DNA of 64,000 nt from Fuscovulum sp. (GTDB taxonomy: Bacteria > Pseudomonadota > Alphaproteobacteria > Rhodobacterales > Rhodobacteraceae), in assembly GCA_035192965.1 (NCBI GenBank), contig CP136571.1, positions 1,012,501 through 1,076,500 on the forward strand, written 5' to 3'. A program made the translations under genes and the position numbers. Positions within the stretch are counted from its first letter, which is position 1. Each line of letters opens with the position of its first letter. The notes below the pieces were generated by a model. The model did no database searches and was not told the origin of the DNA. It was given only the letters and a program-made list of their open reading frames with translations. Positions 55,010 through 63,346 of the stretch are shown in pieces.

Positions 55010-55989
55010 AGCCCAAGCCTTTTGCGCATCGACAAGGGTTCATCGCGGCCCCGGTCCAGCCACAGGCCCACCAAGCCGCGCGGCAGGTACAGGGCAAAGA
55101 CGATCGCCACGATACCGATGCCCGCCAGATACCATGCGCCAAAATCGCCAAAGATTTCCTGAAGCGCAAAGAACAGAAGCGCGCCGAGGATCGGCCCGAT
55201 GAAGGTGCCGATGCCGCCGACCAGCACCATGAACAGCATGAAGACCGACCATTGCACCCCAAACGAGGTGCGCGGTTGAAACGTGATGGCGGATGCCAGC
55301 CAGAGCGCACCCGCCAGCGCGCAGCCAACCGAGGCGATGATGTAGATGCGTTGTTTGACCTGAAAGGTCGATATCCCGACGGATGCGGCAGCATCTTCGT
55401 CATCGCGGATCGCCTGGCTTTCCGCGCCGATCCGGCGCTGCAACAGCACCCATGTACCACAGACCATCACGACCATGCTGGCCAGCGAAAGCAGATACAG
55501 CACCGTGCGGCGGAAATCGGGATCATAGGCGTTCAGTGCAAGCAAAGAGGTGCCGGTTTCGCCTTGCACGATCGGATCGAACATCACGATGGAGCGGATG
55601 GTTTCGGCAATCACCCAAGTGGCAACGGCGAACTCACCCGCTTTCATCCGCAACACGAACCAGGACATGGCCCAGGCGACCACACCGGTCAGCAAAGCTG
55701 CAACAAAGATCATCGGAAAGGGGGGCAGACCCGCCTCGACCAGCCGGATCAGGGCATAGCCCCCCAATCCGATGAACGCCTGCTGGCCGACCGACACCAG
55801 CCCTGCATAGCCTGCAAGGAGGTTCCACATCACGGCAAACATCACGAGGATGAACAGATAGATCAGTTTGTCGACAATCAGCGCAGAACCAAGCCAGGGA
55901 AGGGTGGCAAGCGCCAGAAGGGCGACGCAGGCCAGCAGGATCAGCCTGCGGTTAGAGGCCGCCATCGGCAGGGTTTGGGCGGGTGTCAT
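55006..55989 (-). CDS. livM: Branched-chain amino acid-type ABC permease LivM
   Basis: A 327-residue permease with about nine hydrophobic segments and the LivM signatures MWNLLAGYAGLVSVGQQAFIGLGGYA and VLVGGIGTFIGPILGALLFF. It overlaps livH by 4 bp. In aromatic clusters these HAAT importers carry benzoates and hydroxycinnamates rather than amino acids; the substrate is inferred. Confidence 0.92.
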   Translation of the reverse strand: MTPAQTLPMAASNRRLILLACVALLALATLPWLGSALIVDKLIYLFILVMFAVMWNLLAGYAGLVSVGQQAFIGLGGYALIRLVEAGLPPFPMIFVAALLTGVVAWAMSWFVLRMKAGEFAVATWVIAETIRSIVMFDPIVQGETGTSLLALNAYDPDFRRTVLYLLSLASMVVMVCGTWVLLQRRIGAESQAIRDDEDAAASVGISTFQVKQRIYIIASVGCALAGALWLASAITFQPRTSFGVQWSVFMLFMVLVGGIGTFIGPILGALLFFALQEIFGDFGAWYLAGIGIVAIVFALYLPRGLVGLWLDRGRDEPLSMRKRLGL

Positions 55990-56912
55990 GCTTGCCTCCG
56001 CGACAGGTCGGGTTTGTTGAACATGGCCGAGAGCGCGGCACGCCAGCCGCCCCGATCCGCCGCCGCCGCCCGCATCAGCCGCCAGCCCAGAACGGCGAGA
56101 AACACCAGATGCCCGGCCAGGATCGAGATTTGCGGTGAGATCAGCGCCCCCAGCGCCTGCACCACGCCAAGAACGATGCCACCGATCAGCGTGCCGCGCA
56201 GCGACCCGATTCCGCCGATCACCACTGCTTCGAAGGCAAAGACCAGCATCATTGGCCCGGAAAACGGCGTGACCTGTGCGCGCATTGCCAAGAAGATCCC
56301 GGCCAAGCCAGCTAGCGCCACAGCGATGGCAGCCGCCCAGCGGTGCACCTTGCGCGGATCTACGCCGCACAGGCTGGCTGCTTCGGCATCAGTCGAGGTT
56401 GCCCGGACAGCGCGGCCAAAGGCGGTGCGCGTCAGCAAAAGATGCAGTGCCCCAAGCACCAGCACGGCAGTGGCAAACATATAGGCGGGCAACTGGCCGA
56501 CAAAGATGCCGCCGGGCAGTTCCCAACTAGCCCAGGACAAGTTTCCGATATGCGCGCCCAGCGATTTCGTGTCCGACCCGAAGGCTGCGAACATGCCGTT
56601 TTGCAGCGCCGCCCCCAGACCGATGGTTGTCAGGATCGGGATCAGGAAACCGCCCGCCAACGCCCGTTCAAAGATGAACCGCTGCATCAGCCAGCCAAGG
56701 GCCGCCATGCCAAGCAACGTGATGACGATGGCAAGCGGCACGGTCACTCCGGCGCTTTGCACCAGCCAAAGTGAACCGAGTGCGCCAAGAACCGCCATAT
56801 CGCCATGGGCAAGGTTGATGAACCGCACCACCCCGAACATCAGCGAAAGGCCCGCCGCAAGAACGGCATAGTAGCCGCCAAGCAGTATGCCCTGAATCAG
56901 ACTGTCAAGCAT
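55986..56912 (-). CDS. livH: Branched-chain amino acid-type ABC permease LivH
   Basis: A 308-residue permease beginning MLDSLIQGILLGGYYAVLAAGLSLMFGVVRFINLAHGD, the classic LivH start, with VIGGIGSLRGTLIGGIVLG near the end. Start 56912 overlaps livF by 8 bp. Forms the inner-membrane channel with LivM. Confidence 0.92.
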   Translation of the reverse strand: MLDSLIQGILLGGYYAVLAAGLSLMFGVVRFINLAHGDMAVLGALGSLWLVQSAGVTVPLAIVITLLGMAALGWLMQRFIFERALAGGFLIPILTTIGLGAALQNGMFAAFGSDTKSLGAHIGNLSWASWELPGGIFVGQLPAYMFATAVLVLGALHLLLTRTAFGRAVRATSTDAEAASLCGVDPRKVHRWAAAIAVALAGLAGIFLAMRAQVTPFSGPMMLVFAFEAVVIGGIGSLRGTLIGGIVLGVVQALGALISPQISILAGHLVFLAVLGWRLMRAAAADRGGWRAALSAMFNKPDLSRRQA

Positions 56913-57630
56913 GGCTTGGCTCCTCGGCCTTGTGGATCCCGAAGTAGGCATCCGTAATCTGCTGACGGGTGAGCGTTGCGGGTGTGCCATCCAGTTCCAG
57001 AACGCCTTCGGCTATACAGATCAGGCGGCTGGCAAAACCCATCGCGCGGGTCAGGTCCTGTTCCACGACGATCAGGGTCACCTGACCTTTCAATCCAGAC
57101 AGGGAGTCATAAAGACCTTCGACCGCCGCGGGCGACAGGCCCAGCGACACCTCGTCCAGAAGGATGACGGACGGATTGGCGATCAGTGCCCGGCCGATTG
57201 CAACAGCCTGTCGTTGACCGCCCGAAAGCCCGCCGGCAAACCGCCCGAGCAGCGGGGTCAACTGTGGAAAGGCATCGCAGACCGTGGCCAGCGTCCAGTC
57301 GCCCTTGCGGCCATTCTCGGCTGCGATCATCAGGTTCTCGGCGACCGTCATGTCCCCAAACAAACGCCGCCCCTCAGGCGACAGCGCGATCCCGGCCTTC
57401 ACACGCTCATGCGCGGGCATCGTGGTGACAGGCGCGCCATGCAGAAGGATACCGCCCTCTGCCACAGGATGCAGGCCTGCGATCATCCGCATTAGCGTGG
57501 TTTTTCCCGCGCCATTTGCGCCGATCACAGCCAGAACTTCGTTCTCGGCGATGGTCAGGGAAATTCCCTTTACGGCCTGCAACTGGCCGTGCCGACCGAC
57601 AAGGTCGGTCAATGTCAAGGCTGCGGTCAT
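56905..57630 (-). CDS. livF: ABC transporter ATP-binding protein LivF
   Basis: A 241-residue ATPase with Walker A GANGAGKTT, signature GGLSGGQRQAVAIGRAL, Walker B VILLDEVSLGLSP and the LivF-type VEQDLTRAMGFASR block. It overlaps livG by 4 bp. Confidence 0.93.
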   Translation of the reverse strand: MTAALTLTDLVGRHGQLQAVKGISLTIAENEVLAVIGANGAGKTTLMRMIAGLHPVAEGGILLHGAPVTTMPAHERVKAGIALSPEGRRLFGDMTVAENLMIAAENGRKGDWTLATVCDAFPQLTPLLGRFAGGLSGGQRQAVAIGRALIANPSVILLDEVSLGLSPAAVEGLYDSLSGLKGQVTLIVVEQDLTRAMGFASRLICIAEGVLELDGTPATLTRQQITDAYFGIHKAEEPSHA

Positions 57631-58379
57631 TCCGGGCTGCTCCCCAAATAGGCGCGCTGCACCTCGGGGTGCGCCATCACATCACGCGGGTCGCCCTGCG
57701 CCAGAACCCGCCCTTCGGACATGCAGACCAGACGGGTGACGACGCGCAGCAGCGCATGCAGAATATGTTCGATCCAGACCACCGTCAGACCGCCTGCCTG
57801 AAGGCTGCGGATCAGGTCCACCAGCGCCACCAGTTCCGCTTCGGTCAATCCGCCGCCGATTTCATCGAGCAGGATAACGGTTGGCTGCGTTGCCAGGGCG
57901 CGCGCCACCTCGAGCCTCTTGCGGTCAAGCAGGCCAAGCGCCGCCGCAGGCCGGTTCGCCACGTGCAGCAGGCCCGTCCGGCGCAGGATATCTGCGGCTT
58001 CTGTCGTGGCGGCCCTGTCATCCAGCGCGGCCCCGGAGCGCGCGGCGACATGGACATTTTCAAAGACCGTCATCCCCAGAAACGGGCGCGGCACCTGATG
58101 CGTGCGGGCCAGACCCAGACGGCAGCGTTCGGCGGCAGAGGTGCCTGACAGATCGCGCCCGCCAAGCTGAATGGCCCCAGAGCTGACCGGGAATGACCCG
58201 GCAAGAGCGCCGAAAAGCGTGGTCTTACCCGCACCGTTCGGCCCGACTATACCCACCGCCTCGCCCGGCATGACGTGGAAATCCACGTCGAACAGGACTT
58301 TCAGCGCACCGAAGGATTTGTTCACCCCCGTGGCCCGCAGCATCGGTTCCGCTGTTACGGCTGGCATCATCACGCCCAT
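57627..58379 (-). CDS. livG: ABC transporter ATP-binding protein LivG (signature divergent)
   Basis: A 250-residue ATPase with Walker A GPNGAGKTT and Walker B VILLDEIGGGLTEAE. The expected LSYGQQR-type signature reads LGLLDRKRLEVARALA, as in a subset of aromatic-acid HAAT importers. WIEHILHALLRVVTR carries the switch His. First of the four membrane/ATPase genes after the binding protein. Confidence 0.9.
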   Translation of the reverse strand: MGVMMPAVTAEPMLRATGVNKSFGALKVLFDVDFHVMPGEAVGIVGPNGAGKTTLFGALAGSFPVSSGAIQLGGRDLSGTSAAERCRLGLARTHQVPRPFLGMTVFENVHVAARSGAALDDRAATTEAADILRRTGLLHVANRPAAALGLLDRKRLEVARALATQPTVILLDEIGGGLTEAELVALVDLIRSLQAGGLTVVWIEHILHALLRVVTRLVCMSEGRVLAQGDPRDVMAHPEVQRAYLGSSPE

Positions 58380-58401
58380 CGTTCCTTCTTTTCCGGCAGA
58401 G

Positions 58402-58434
58402 AAAGAGGGGCGGGTTTGGCACCCGCCCCTCTTT
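58402..58434 (-). terminator. Strong hairpin between substrate-binding protein and livG
   Basis: Perfect 14-bp stem (58402-58415 with 58421-58434), 5-base loop, ending in TTT on the minus strand. Its position lets most transcripts stop after the binding-protein gene while some continue into livGFHM, the usual arrangement giving excess binding protein. Confidence 0.8.
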
Positions 58435-58442
58435 GGATCAGA

Positions 58443-59741
58443 TCAGCCAAAGGCCAGCGGCTTGAACTCGGAGGTCAGGTTGACACCGGGGAAGTCCGCG
58501 TTCGACACCAGATCCAGCTGGAACTGGAACGGTCCTTCGCTGGCCTTGTTCCACTGCCCACCTGCCAGACCGCTGACGGCACAGTTGTGCATCGGGCCTG
58601 CGCTGAAATCGACGGTGCCAACGGCGGTTTCCGCCTTCAGCTTCGGCAATGCGGCCGCCATCGCCTCTTTGTCCTTTGGGCTGCCTGCCTGCACGGCCAG
58701 TGCCAAAGCGGCATCGAACAAGGACGCCGAAGCACCAAGGGCCTGCGCCCATTGCGCGCCAGTTGCGGCCTCATACCCGGCGCCAAGCTCGGCATTGGTC
58801 AAGCCCGCAGCTGCCGAGGCGAAGGGGAACGCGGGGTGCCAGTAGACGCCCGTGCACAGCCCTTGGCCCAGATCGCCCAGACCTTCCATCTCGGCTGCAA
58901 AGAGCCCGGCCTTTGCCATCTGCATGATCTTCAGCTGCTGGGCCAATCCCTGCTGCGCTGCCTGACGCCAGAACACGGGGAAATCCGGCGGGAAGGGGAA
59001 GCAGACCACAATCTCGACGCCCGCATCCTTGAAGGCGTTGATCTGGGTGCTGAAATCCTGGCTCATGTTTTCATAGGGGCCGGGATCGACGACTTCCCAG
59101 CCGGCCTCGGCCAGCTTGGGCAAAAGTCCCGCTCGGATTGCGTTGCCGTCGGCGTCGGACGGAACCAGGGTGCCGACTTTCTTGTTGGTTTCAAGCAGCG
59201 ACCATTGGCCGTTGTACAGGTTCAGGAAGTTTGCCGAGCCAAAGGAATAGTGGAAGGTCCACTTGAACGATTGTGCGTCCGGCTTGCCACCGCGGCCGAA
59301 GTAGAAGGCTTCCCAAGGGGCGACGGTCGACAGGCAAGGCGTTGCCCCGGCTTCACAGGCATCAGACACCGGGTTGACGGTTTCGGGGGCCGAATGCGTG
59401 AGGATCAGATCAGGTGCTTCTGCGTTGATCATGTCGCGGGTGATCTGGCTGGCGCGAACCGGGTCCGACTGGGTGTCGGCGGTGATGATTTCGACCATCA
59501 TCTTGGTGCCGTTGACGTCGATCCCGCCCGCGAGGTTGGCCTTGATCGTCTCGATCAGATAGCCATCACCCGCGCCGAAAATGCCCAAAGGGCCGGATTG
59601 CGGGCCGACATAGCCGATCTTGAACGTTGCGGCATCCTGCCCGAAGGCGCGGGTGCCAATAAACGGCGCGGCCAAAGCCGAGCCTGCGATCAGGCGGTTA
59701 AAGCTGCGGCGGCTGATGCCACCTGTCGATTGGTTGTTCAT
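58443..59741 (-). CDS. ABC transporter substrate-binding protein (Tat-exported, HAAT family)
   Basis: A 432-residue periplasmic binding protein with Tat signal ISRRSFNRLIAGSALAAPFIG, then the Peripla_BP_6 fold: KIGYVGPQSGPLGIFGAGDGYL, MVEIITADTQSDPVRASQITRDM, DLILTHSAPETVNPVSDACE. It captures substrate for LivHMGF. A hydroxycinnamate or other aromatic acid is suggested by the neighbourhood only. Preceded by an AT-poor leader with a terminator from the upstream channel gene. Confidence 0.9.
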   Translation of the reverse strand: MNNQSTGGISRRSFNRLIAGSALAAPFIGTRAFGQDAATFKIGYVGPQSGPLGIFGAGDGYLIETIKANLAGGIDVNGTKMMVEIITADTQSDPVRASQITRDMINAEAPDLILTHSAPETVNPVSDACEAGATPCLSTVAPWEAFYFGRGGKPDAQSFKWTFHYSFGSANFLNLYNGQWSLLETNKKVGTLVPSDADGNAIRAGLLPKLAEAGWEVVDPGPYENMSQDFSTQINAFKDAGVEIVVCFPFPPDFPVFWRQAAQQGLAQQLKIMQMAKAGLFAAEMEGLGDLGQGLCTGVYWHPAFPFASAAAGLTNAELGAGYEAATGAQWAQALGASASLFDAALALAVQAGSPKDKEAMAAALPKLKAETAVGTVDFSAGPMHNCAVSGLAGGQWNKASEGPFQFQLDLVSNADFPGVNLTSEFKPLAFG

Positions 59742-59766
59742 GGTCGTCCTCCCTTTTGTTGCAAAG

Positions 59767-59791
59767 GGCCGCCATGCAGAACATGGCGGCC
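59767..59791 (-). terminator. Terminator after the outer-membrane channel gene
   Basis: Perfect 10-bp stem (59767-59776 with 59782-59791) and 5-base loop, followed on the minus strand by CTTT. Separates the channel gene from the binding-protein gene. Confidence 0.7.
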
Positions 59792-59798
59792 TGTTGAA

Positions 59799-60680
59799 TC
59801 AGAATTTGAGTGGCGTGAAGAGATTAATTTGCAGCTTAGTGCCGCCAGCCTCGCTCTTGGCGTTGACGTCGCGCATCAGGTTCACGTTCAGCTCGGTTGG
59901 GCCGAAGCGCTTGGAATAGCCGATGCCGACGGCAAGGGCTTCGGCACGGTTCCCGCCAGCGAAAACAACCCCGCCGAGGGTGTCGTCTTCAACTTGCTTG
60001 CGGTAGTAACCGACCAATCCAAGGCTCTGATCCCCGCCGATGGACTTCATCGCGGTCCAGTTCACGAGCAGTTCGTCACCCGACTTGAAGTTGTTCGCGT
60101 CATTCGTGCCGTACATGAAGTAATTGGCATGGATCGATGCATTCCAGCCGTCCTTCAGGTAGCTGAAACCCACGTCCACGCCGGTGGTGACAACGTTGTT
60201 GCCAAGGTTGGCTTGCCCAAGACCGATATAGTCGCCTGTGGGAATGCCAAAGCTGAGACCAGTCTGCACGAACACACCGGGTGACAGCATCCAGGACACG
60301 TTCAAGGGAGAGATCGTGATATCGCCCAAACCGGTATTGCTGCCGACACCGCCCACCGACACATCGACCAACGGGATCAGCATCATGGCGCGATAGGTGC
60401 CACCAAGGATTTCATTGCCTGGCACCCAGTGGAATTGCAGCGCTGTCGCCTTCACATCCAGCGAGACGGGCAGTTTATTGCCGTTCGCATCATAGATATC
60501 GCCGAAGAAGAATTCTGTCCGGCTTGAGAAGTACAGGCCGGGCGGTGGGTTGGCGCCTACCGGCACAGCCGAGGTTGCGCCGGCGGGCATTGCCGCAGGC
60601 GTGCCGGGTTCACGCGCGATTGCCGGGCTGGCAAACGCCAAAAGACCCATCGCGGCCAAGAGTTTTGCAGTGTTCTTCAA
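59799..60680 (-). CDS. Outer-membrane transporter of the phenol-degradation MetA type
   Basis: A 293-residue beta-barrel protein with a Sec signal (MKNTAKLLAAMGLLAFASPAIA|R). Alternating hydrophobic strands include GLGDITISPLNVSWMLSPGVFVQTGLSFGIPTGDY, ending in ...NLFTPLKF with a C-terminal Phe as required for barrel insertion. The family (PF13557-like) provides outer-membrane passage for aromatic compounds. A TTG at 60680 is chosen because it restores the full signal peptide; the first ATG (60650) would leave only 12 residues of it. Confidence 0.8.
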   Translation of the reverse strand: MKNTAKLLAAMGLLAFASPAIAREPGTPAAMPAGATSAVPVGANPPPGLYFSSRTEFFFGDIYDANGNKLPVSLDVKATALQFHWVPGNEILGGTYRAMMLIPLVDVSVGGVGSNTGLGDITISPLNVSWMLSPGVFVQTGLSFGIPTGDYIGLGQANLGNNVVTTGVDVGFSYLKDGWNASIHANYFMYGTNDANNFKSGDELLVNWTAMKSIGGDQSLGLVGYYRKQVEDDTLGGVVFAGGNRAEALAVGIGYSKRFGPTELNVNLMRDVNAKSEAGGTKLQINLFTPLKF

Positions 60681-60728
60681 GATGTCCCTCGTCTTTGTTT
60701 TTGCAGCGAAAGCTGCTCCTCCCCCGTG

Positions 60729-60754
60729 GCGCCGACGCCAAAAGGCATCGGCGC
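60729..60754 (-). terminator. Hairpin after the calA-like gene
   Basis: An 11-bp stem with a single G-U wobble on the minus strand (60729-60739 with 60744-60754) and 4-base loop. It lies between the CalA-like gene and the channel gene. No clear T run, so termination strength is uncertain. Confidence 0.5.
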
Positions 60755-60766
60755 AACCCCCTGTTT

Positions 60767-61534
60767 TCAGACGTAAAGAGCGTCGATCCCGCCATCGACG
60801 GGCAGATTGATGCCCGTGACCCAGCGCGCGGCGTCCGAACACAGGAACAGCACAGGCGGGGCGATTTCATCGGCGATGGCCGGGCGTTTGATGTTTGCGG
60901 CGTCGGCTGCCACGCGTTCTTCGCCCAGCATCTGCACAAACTCGCCAAGGATCGGTGTGAAGACCGGGCCGGGCGCGACCGAATTCATGCGGATGTCGTT
61001 CTGCATGAACAGGTCGTAGCCGCGCTTCTTGGTCCAGACGACCAGCGCTTCCTTGAAGTATTGATAGCAGGTTTCCTGCGGGACCGGGTTCTTGGCCAGC
61101 CAATCCGCACCATCGGCCCAGGTCGTGGTCGCGGCCAGCGCCTTGTGCGCATCCACCCGCTTGGGCCATTCTGCGCCAAGGATCGAGGTGATGTTCACGA
61201 TCGCGCCGCCCTTTGCGATCTTGGGCAGCAACGCCTCGGTCAGGTGGCGCAGGCCCAGATAGTTGACGCGCGCCACCACGTCTTTGTCGGCAAGGCCGGA
61301 TACGCCCGCCGCATTCACCAGCGCATGAATGCCGGAGGGCAGGGCGGCAACGGCGGCGTCGATCGCCGCGGCATCGCCCATGTCGATCTTGACGAACCCG
61401 TCTACGGTGATCATCGGATCATTGCGATCCAGCCCGATCACATGCGCACCCTGAAACCGGGCCAGACGGGCAATCTCGGCGCCGATACCCGAAGATGCCC
61501 CGGTGATGGCGATAGTCTTTCCGTTCAAAGTCAT
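60767..61534 (-). CDS. calA: Coniferyl alcohol dehydrogenase (CalA-like SDR)
   Basis: A 255-residue SDR, the same length as CalA of the Pseudomonas eugenol pathway. TGASSGIG at 11-18, Ser117, and the distinctive catalytic stretch CYQYFKEALVVW with Tyr157 and Lys161. GAEWPKR and VFTPILGEFVQMLGEER are also CalA-like. It oxidises coniferyl alcohol to coniferyl aldehyde. Start 61534 is chosen at MTLNGKTIAITG; a slightly longer frame exists upstream. Lies downstream of the aldehyde dehydrogenase in one operon. Confidence 0.85.
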   Translation of the reverse strand: MTLNGKTIAITGASSGIGAEIARLARFQGAHVIGLDRNDPMITVDGFVKIDMGDAAAIDAAVAALPSGIHALVNAAGVSGLADKDVVARVNYLGLRHLTEALLPKIAKGGAIVNITSILGAEWPKRVDAHKALAATTTWADGADWLAKNPVPQETCYQYFKEALVVWTKKRGYDLFMQNDIRMNSVAPGPVFTPILGEFVQMLGEERVAADAANIKRPAIADEIAPPVLFLCSDAARWVTGINLPVDGGIDALYV

Positions 61535-61619
61535 GTCTTGGTCTTTCGTTTGGTCAAGCCGCAATCGCCCGCCCCCGATGGGGGCGGCCGAAAGCGTGCT
61601 GGATGTGAGGGATGTCAGA

Positions 61620-63092
61620 TCAGAATGGGTACATCACGGCGTCAGGGCGCGCGGTGATCCAGACCCATTGCGTGAACTCTTCCCAGATCGCAGGCCCGGA
61701 GATGCGGCTGCCGTTGCCGGATTTGCCGCGCCCGCCAAAGGGGGCATTGGGGCTGGCCATAACGGTCTGATCGTTGATGTGCAGATGACCGACCTTCAGG
61801 CGCATGCCGATGCGGCGAGCGCGGTCGATGTCCTTGCCGATGATCCCGGCGGCCAGACCGAATTCCGACATGTTCGCCAGTTGGATGGCGTGATCGTCGT
61901 TGTCATAGGCAACGACCACGGCAACGGGGCCAAAGATTTCTTCTTCAAAGGCGCGCATGCCGGGTTTCACACCGGACAGCACCGTTGCCGGGAACATCCG
62001 CCCCGTCGGAGTGCCACCGGCCAGGAGTTTTGCCCCCTTGGCCACGGCATCCTCAACTATGGCCTTGACCAACGCCACCTGACCATCCGAGATCAGCGGC
62101 CCGAGGGCGCATTGCTCGGTTGCCGGATTGCCCACAGGCAGACGGCTGGCCTTGGTTGCAAGCTCTGCCGCCAGCGCGTCGGCCATCGCGGCAGGCGCAA
62201 GGATCAGGCCGGTCGCCATGCAGATCTGGCCCTGATGCAGCCATGTGCCCCAGGCCGCATTGGCGGCTGCGAGCGCGAAATCGGCGTCATCCTGAATGAT
62301 CAGGGCGTTCTTGCCGCCAAGCTCCAGTTGCACTTTCTTGAGGTTGCGGCCACACGCCTCGCCCACCTTTGCGCCCACACCGGGCGAGCCGGTGAAGGAT
62401 ACCATGGCGATGTTTGGGTCTTCGCAGAGGGCTGTGCCCGCCTCGCCGCCACCGGGAATGATGTGCAGAAGGTTCGCCGGAAGACCGGCTTCTTCGAACA
62501 CACGGGCGATGATGACACCGCCGCTGATCGGGGTGCGGGGGTCGGGCTTGTGGACAACGGCATTGCCGGTGGCCAGCGCTGCTGCAATGGCGCGCATCGA
62601 CAGGATCAGGGGGAAGTTGAAAGGAGAGATCACACCCACGACGCCGTGTGCAACGCGGATCACCTCTTCATCACGCCCGTCCAGCGACTGAACCACACGG
62701 CGCGTCGGCTCCAGTGCGGCGGCCGCAGCGGCCCGCAGGAAGCCCGCTGAATGTTCGATTTCGATTGCGGCTTTGGGATAGATTGACCCGGATTCGCGGA
62801 TGATCCACGGGATCAGCTCTTCGCGGTGCTGTTCCAGGATTTCAGCGGTTGCAGTCAGGATGCGCGCGCGCTCTGCGGGCGGGGTCGCCTCCCATGCGGG
62901 TTGAGCAGCGGCGGCAGCGGCCGCAGCGCGTGCCACATCCGCCTTGTTGCCCTGACCGACCGACGCCACAACGCTGCCGTCAGCGGGGGCGGTCACGTCA
63001 TATACGCCGCCCGCGGCCTTGCCCCAGCCGCCAGAGAAAATCATGCCTGTCCAGGCGTCCTGTTCCAAAAAGATCGGTGCTGAGCCGTCCAT
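61620..63092 (-). CDS. Aromatic aldehyde dehydrogenase (vanillin/benzaldehyde/coniferyl aldehyde type)
   Basis: A 490-residue ALDH: ISPFNFPLILSMRAIA, FTGSPGVGAKV, catalytic Glu in LELGGKN and Cys in GQICMATG. The C-terminus HINDQTVMASPNAPFGGRGKSGNG and WEEFTQWVWITARPDAVMYPF is shared with LigV/XylC-like dehydrogenases. With CalA it would convert coniferyl aldehyde to ferulate, or vanillin to vanillate. ATG 63092 follows GGGGAGGA. Confidence 0.88.
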   Translation of the reverse strand: MDGSAPIFLEQDAWTGMIFSGGWGKAAGGVYDVTAPADGSVVASVGQGNKADVARAAAAAAAAQPAWEATPPAERARILTATAEILEQHREELIPWIIRESGSIYPKAAIEIEHSAGFLRAAAAAALEPTRRVVQSLDGRDEEVIRVAHGVVGVISPFNFPLILSMRAIAAALATGNAVVHKPDPRTPISGGVIIARVFEEAGLPANLLHIIPGGGEAGTALCEDPNIAMVSFTGSPGVGAKVGEACGRNLKKVQLELGGKNALIIQDDADFALAAANAAWGTWLHQGQICMATGLILAPAAMADALAAELATKASRLPVGNPATEQCALGPLISDGQVALVKAIVEDAVAKGAKLLAGGTPTGRMFPATVLSGVKPGMRAFEEEIFGPVAVVVAYDNDDHAIQLANMSEFGLAAGIIGKDIDRARRIGMRLKVGHLHINDQTVMASPNAPFGGRGKSGNGSRISGPAIWEEFTQWVWITARPDAVMYPF

Positions 63093-63277
63093 GTCCGTCC
63101 TCCCCTTTATGGGTGCCTTCAGCGGCCACCCTTTTGTCCATTCGCCGCCGAGCCGTTGGCCCATCTGCGGCGCTCCTCCCAAAACGCTGACGAGATGTCT
63201 GGCATATAGAAAACATGACTTTCAAGAATAATTATGGTTTACCTCAATACAGCTTCATCCATCTGTTTTTACGAGTT

Positions 63278-63289
63278 TTTATTCGATAT
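63278..63289. promoter_or_regulatory. Candidate MarR operator, copy 3 (upstream of aldehyde dehydrogenase)
   Basis: TTTATTCGATAT is identical over 12 bases to part of the site upstream of the crotonase (42536-42547). It lies in the AT-rich divergent region between the aldehyde dehydrogenase operon and the XylR-like gene. Confidence 0.4.
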
Positions 63290-63307
63290 GCTTGCCGAAT
63301 GGGGCGG

Positions 63308-63346
63308 TTCATGAAATAGTTAGAATCGGCTCCAGTTTCATGAAAT
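63308..63346. repeat. Two copies of TTCATGAAAT before the XylR-like gene
   Basis: TTCATGAAAT occurs at 63308-63317 and 63337-63346, 29 bp apart, each containing the palindrome TTCATGAA. The second overlaps the first possible start codon (63345) of the XylR-like gene. Likely a regulator site, possibly for autoregulation. Confidence 0.5.

Noticed and set aside
58275..60284. A 669-codon plus-strand frame over the ABC binding-protein and channel genes
   Set aside because: Antisense shadow of the binding protein, which has a Tat signal and full family motifs on the other strand; it also runs through two terminator hairpins.
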